The notes below the pieces were generated by a model, which did no database searches, was not told the origin of the DNA, and worked only from the letters and a program-made list of their open reading frames with translations. 6,350 nt of DNA from an uncultured Atopobium sp. GTDB taxonomy: Bacteria; Actinomycetota; Coriobacteriia; Coriobacteriales; Atopobiaceae. Made by a program: the position numbers and the translations under genes. The stretch lies in assembly GCA_946647055.1 (NCBI GenBank), contig CAMPCT010000130.1, forward strand, positions 1-6,350, in the 5' to 3' direction. Of this stretch, positions 5,626-6,350 are shown piece after piece; positions within the stretch are counted from its first letter, which is position 1, and each line of letters starts with the position of its first letter.

Positions 5626-6350
5626 CTACTCCCCCTTCTTCTCGGCGGCGTGTGCCTGCGCCTCGTGCAGGACCTCGACCGCCTCGGCCGTGGACGTGCG
5701 TTCGTCGATGAAGCGCTTGACCTTGTGCTCACCGGACGCGCCGAGCTTGCCGTTCTCGTACACGATAACACGCGCGGGACGCACGCCCGTGTGGGTCTTG
5801 AGGGCATTCTCGACGCGGGCCGCGATCTGGTCGAAGGGCTCGTCGGAGCCGAGGAAGCGCTCGACCGAGACCTCGTACTTGGTGGTGTGGTTCTCGTCGT
5901 ACGCGCGGATGCGGTACTCGCCCGTGAGGCCCTTGTCCTGGCGCACGATGTACTCGATGTCGGAGGGGAAGACGTTGACGGCGCTGACGATGAACATCTC
6001 GTCCTTGCGGCCGGAGATGTGGATGCGCGCGTGCGTGCGACCGCACTTGCAGGTGGAGCGGTCGACCCAGCCGATGTCGCCGGTGGCGAAGCGGATCATC
6101 GGGCGGGAGCGCTTGGTGAGGGTGGTGTAGACCAGCTCGCCCTTCTCGCCGTCCGGCAGGACCTCGCCCGTCACGGGGTCGATGACCTCGACCAGGATCT
6201 GGTCCTCGATGATGTGCAGGCCATCCTTGTACTCGCACATGCCTGCGCAGGCGCCATAGATGTCGGAGAGGCCGAAGAAGTCGTAGACGCTCGCGCCCCA
6301 GATGTCCTCGATGGCCTTGCGCGTGGTCTCGATGGAGCCGCCCGGCTCGC
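5626..6350 (-). CDS. Phenylacetate-CoA ligase (PaaK) family acyl-CoA synthetase, C-terminal part
   Basis: The minus-strand frame is open from the window edge (6350) to TAG at 5628-5626, about 241 codons. The N-terminal half is outside the window. Visible in order: DFFGLSDIYGACAGMCE, the Y/F-G-L-S-x core motif of PaaK-type adenylating enzymes; GELVYTTLTKRSRPMIRFATGD, here in two pieces (GELVYTTL, then MIRFATGDIG); KCGRTHARI after a Cys-Lys-Cys, as in the CxCGRT site; GRKDEMFIVSAVNVFPSDIE at the hinge to the AMP-binding C-terminal domain; and SGEHKVKRFID with the likely C-domain lysine. These enzymes activate an aryl or related acid with ATP and CoA in the cytoplasm. An extra tail (TSTAEAVEVLHEAQAHAAEKK) follows. 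Substrate is unknown; phenylacetate, indoleacetate and related aromatic acids are possible. The next gene begins two bases after its stop. Confidence 0.9.
   Translation of the reverse strand, partial: EPGGSIETTRKAIEDIWGASVYDFFGLSDIYGACAGMCEYKDGLHIIEDQILVEVIDPVTGEVLPDGEKGELVYTTLTKRSRPMIRFATGDIGWVDRSTCKCGRTHARIHISGRKDEMFIVSAVNVFPSDIEYIVRQDKGLTGEYRIRAYDENHTTKYEVSVERFLGSDEPFDQIAARVENALKTHTGVRPARVIVYENGKLGASGEHKVKRFIDERTSTAEAVEVLHEAQAHAAEKKGE

Noticed and set aside
4832..6130. 432-codon plus-strand open frame opposite the ligase and LysR-effector genes
   Set aside because: Both opposite-strand genes have clear family motifs, ribosome binding sites and a terminator; this frame reads as repetitive Val/Gly/Glu and Arg/Ser sequence with no domain.
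1..6350. tRNA, rRNA, CRISPR repeats, insertion sequences, attachment sites
   Set aside because: No repeated spacer units, transposase motifs, terminal inverted repeats with target duplications, or tRNA-like folds were seen on reading either strand.

Overview
The window is high-GC bacterial DNA with dense, tightly packed genes. Codons favour G/C in the third position. The gene content (a phospho-sugar-mutase-like start, a fused RlmK/RlmL methyltransferase, a PaaK-type ligase, and a LysR-effector-like protein of the kind common in anaerobic actinobacteria) points to a Coriobacteriia member of the Olsenella/Collinsella/Atopobium type. That placement is inferred from composition and protein flavour, not from a marker gene.

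Layout: (1) Bases 1-125, minus strand: the first 41 codons of a gene leaving the window, probably a phospho-sugar mutase. (2) Bases 306-3003, plus strand: a two-gene unit. It comprises a 727-residue RlmK/RlmL-type 23S rRNA methyltransferase, overlapping by 8 bases a small membrane-anchored protein with a lysozyme/glucosaminidase-like extracellular domain. (3) Bases 3024-3368, minus strand: a 114-residue cupin converging on that unit. The two stop codons sit inside one perfect 9-bp inverted repeat. (4) Bases 3405-3915: a decayed stretch. It holds a plausible plus-strand promoter, a short 3' gene remnant, a well-initiated secreted GH5-like N-terminus that loses family similarity after about 80 codons, and a possible C-terminal remnant of another gene in a different frame. 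(5) Bases 3916-4848, minus strand: an intact fucosyltransferase-like (NodZ/GT23-like) protein of lower GC, probably acquired. (6) Bases 4973-6350, minus strand: the C-terminal part of a phenylacetate-CoA-ligase (PaaK) family enzyme. Two bases after its stop comes a stand-alone LysR-type effector (periplasmic-binding-protein fold) domain with no helix-turn-helix. An intrinsic terminator follows.

The most interesting points are two. The solo LysR effector domain is translationally coupled to the PaaK-type ligase, in a position where other lineages carry a small ACT-domain ligand sensor. The RlmK/RlmL fusion has a textbook RlmK half, but its RlmL half has lost the NPPY catalytic motif and the usual SAM-binding glycine motif. 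The 3.4-4.9 kb stretch looks like a rearranged polysaccharide-related island. No RNA genes, CRISPR arrays, insertion sequences or attachment sites were recognised.
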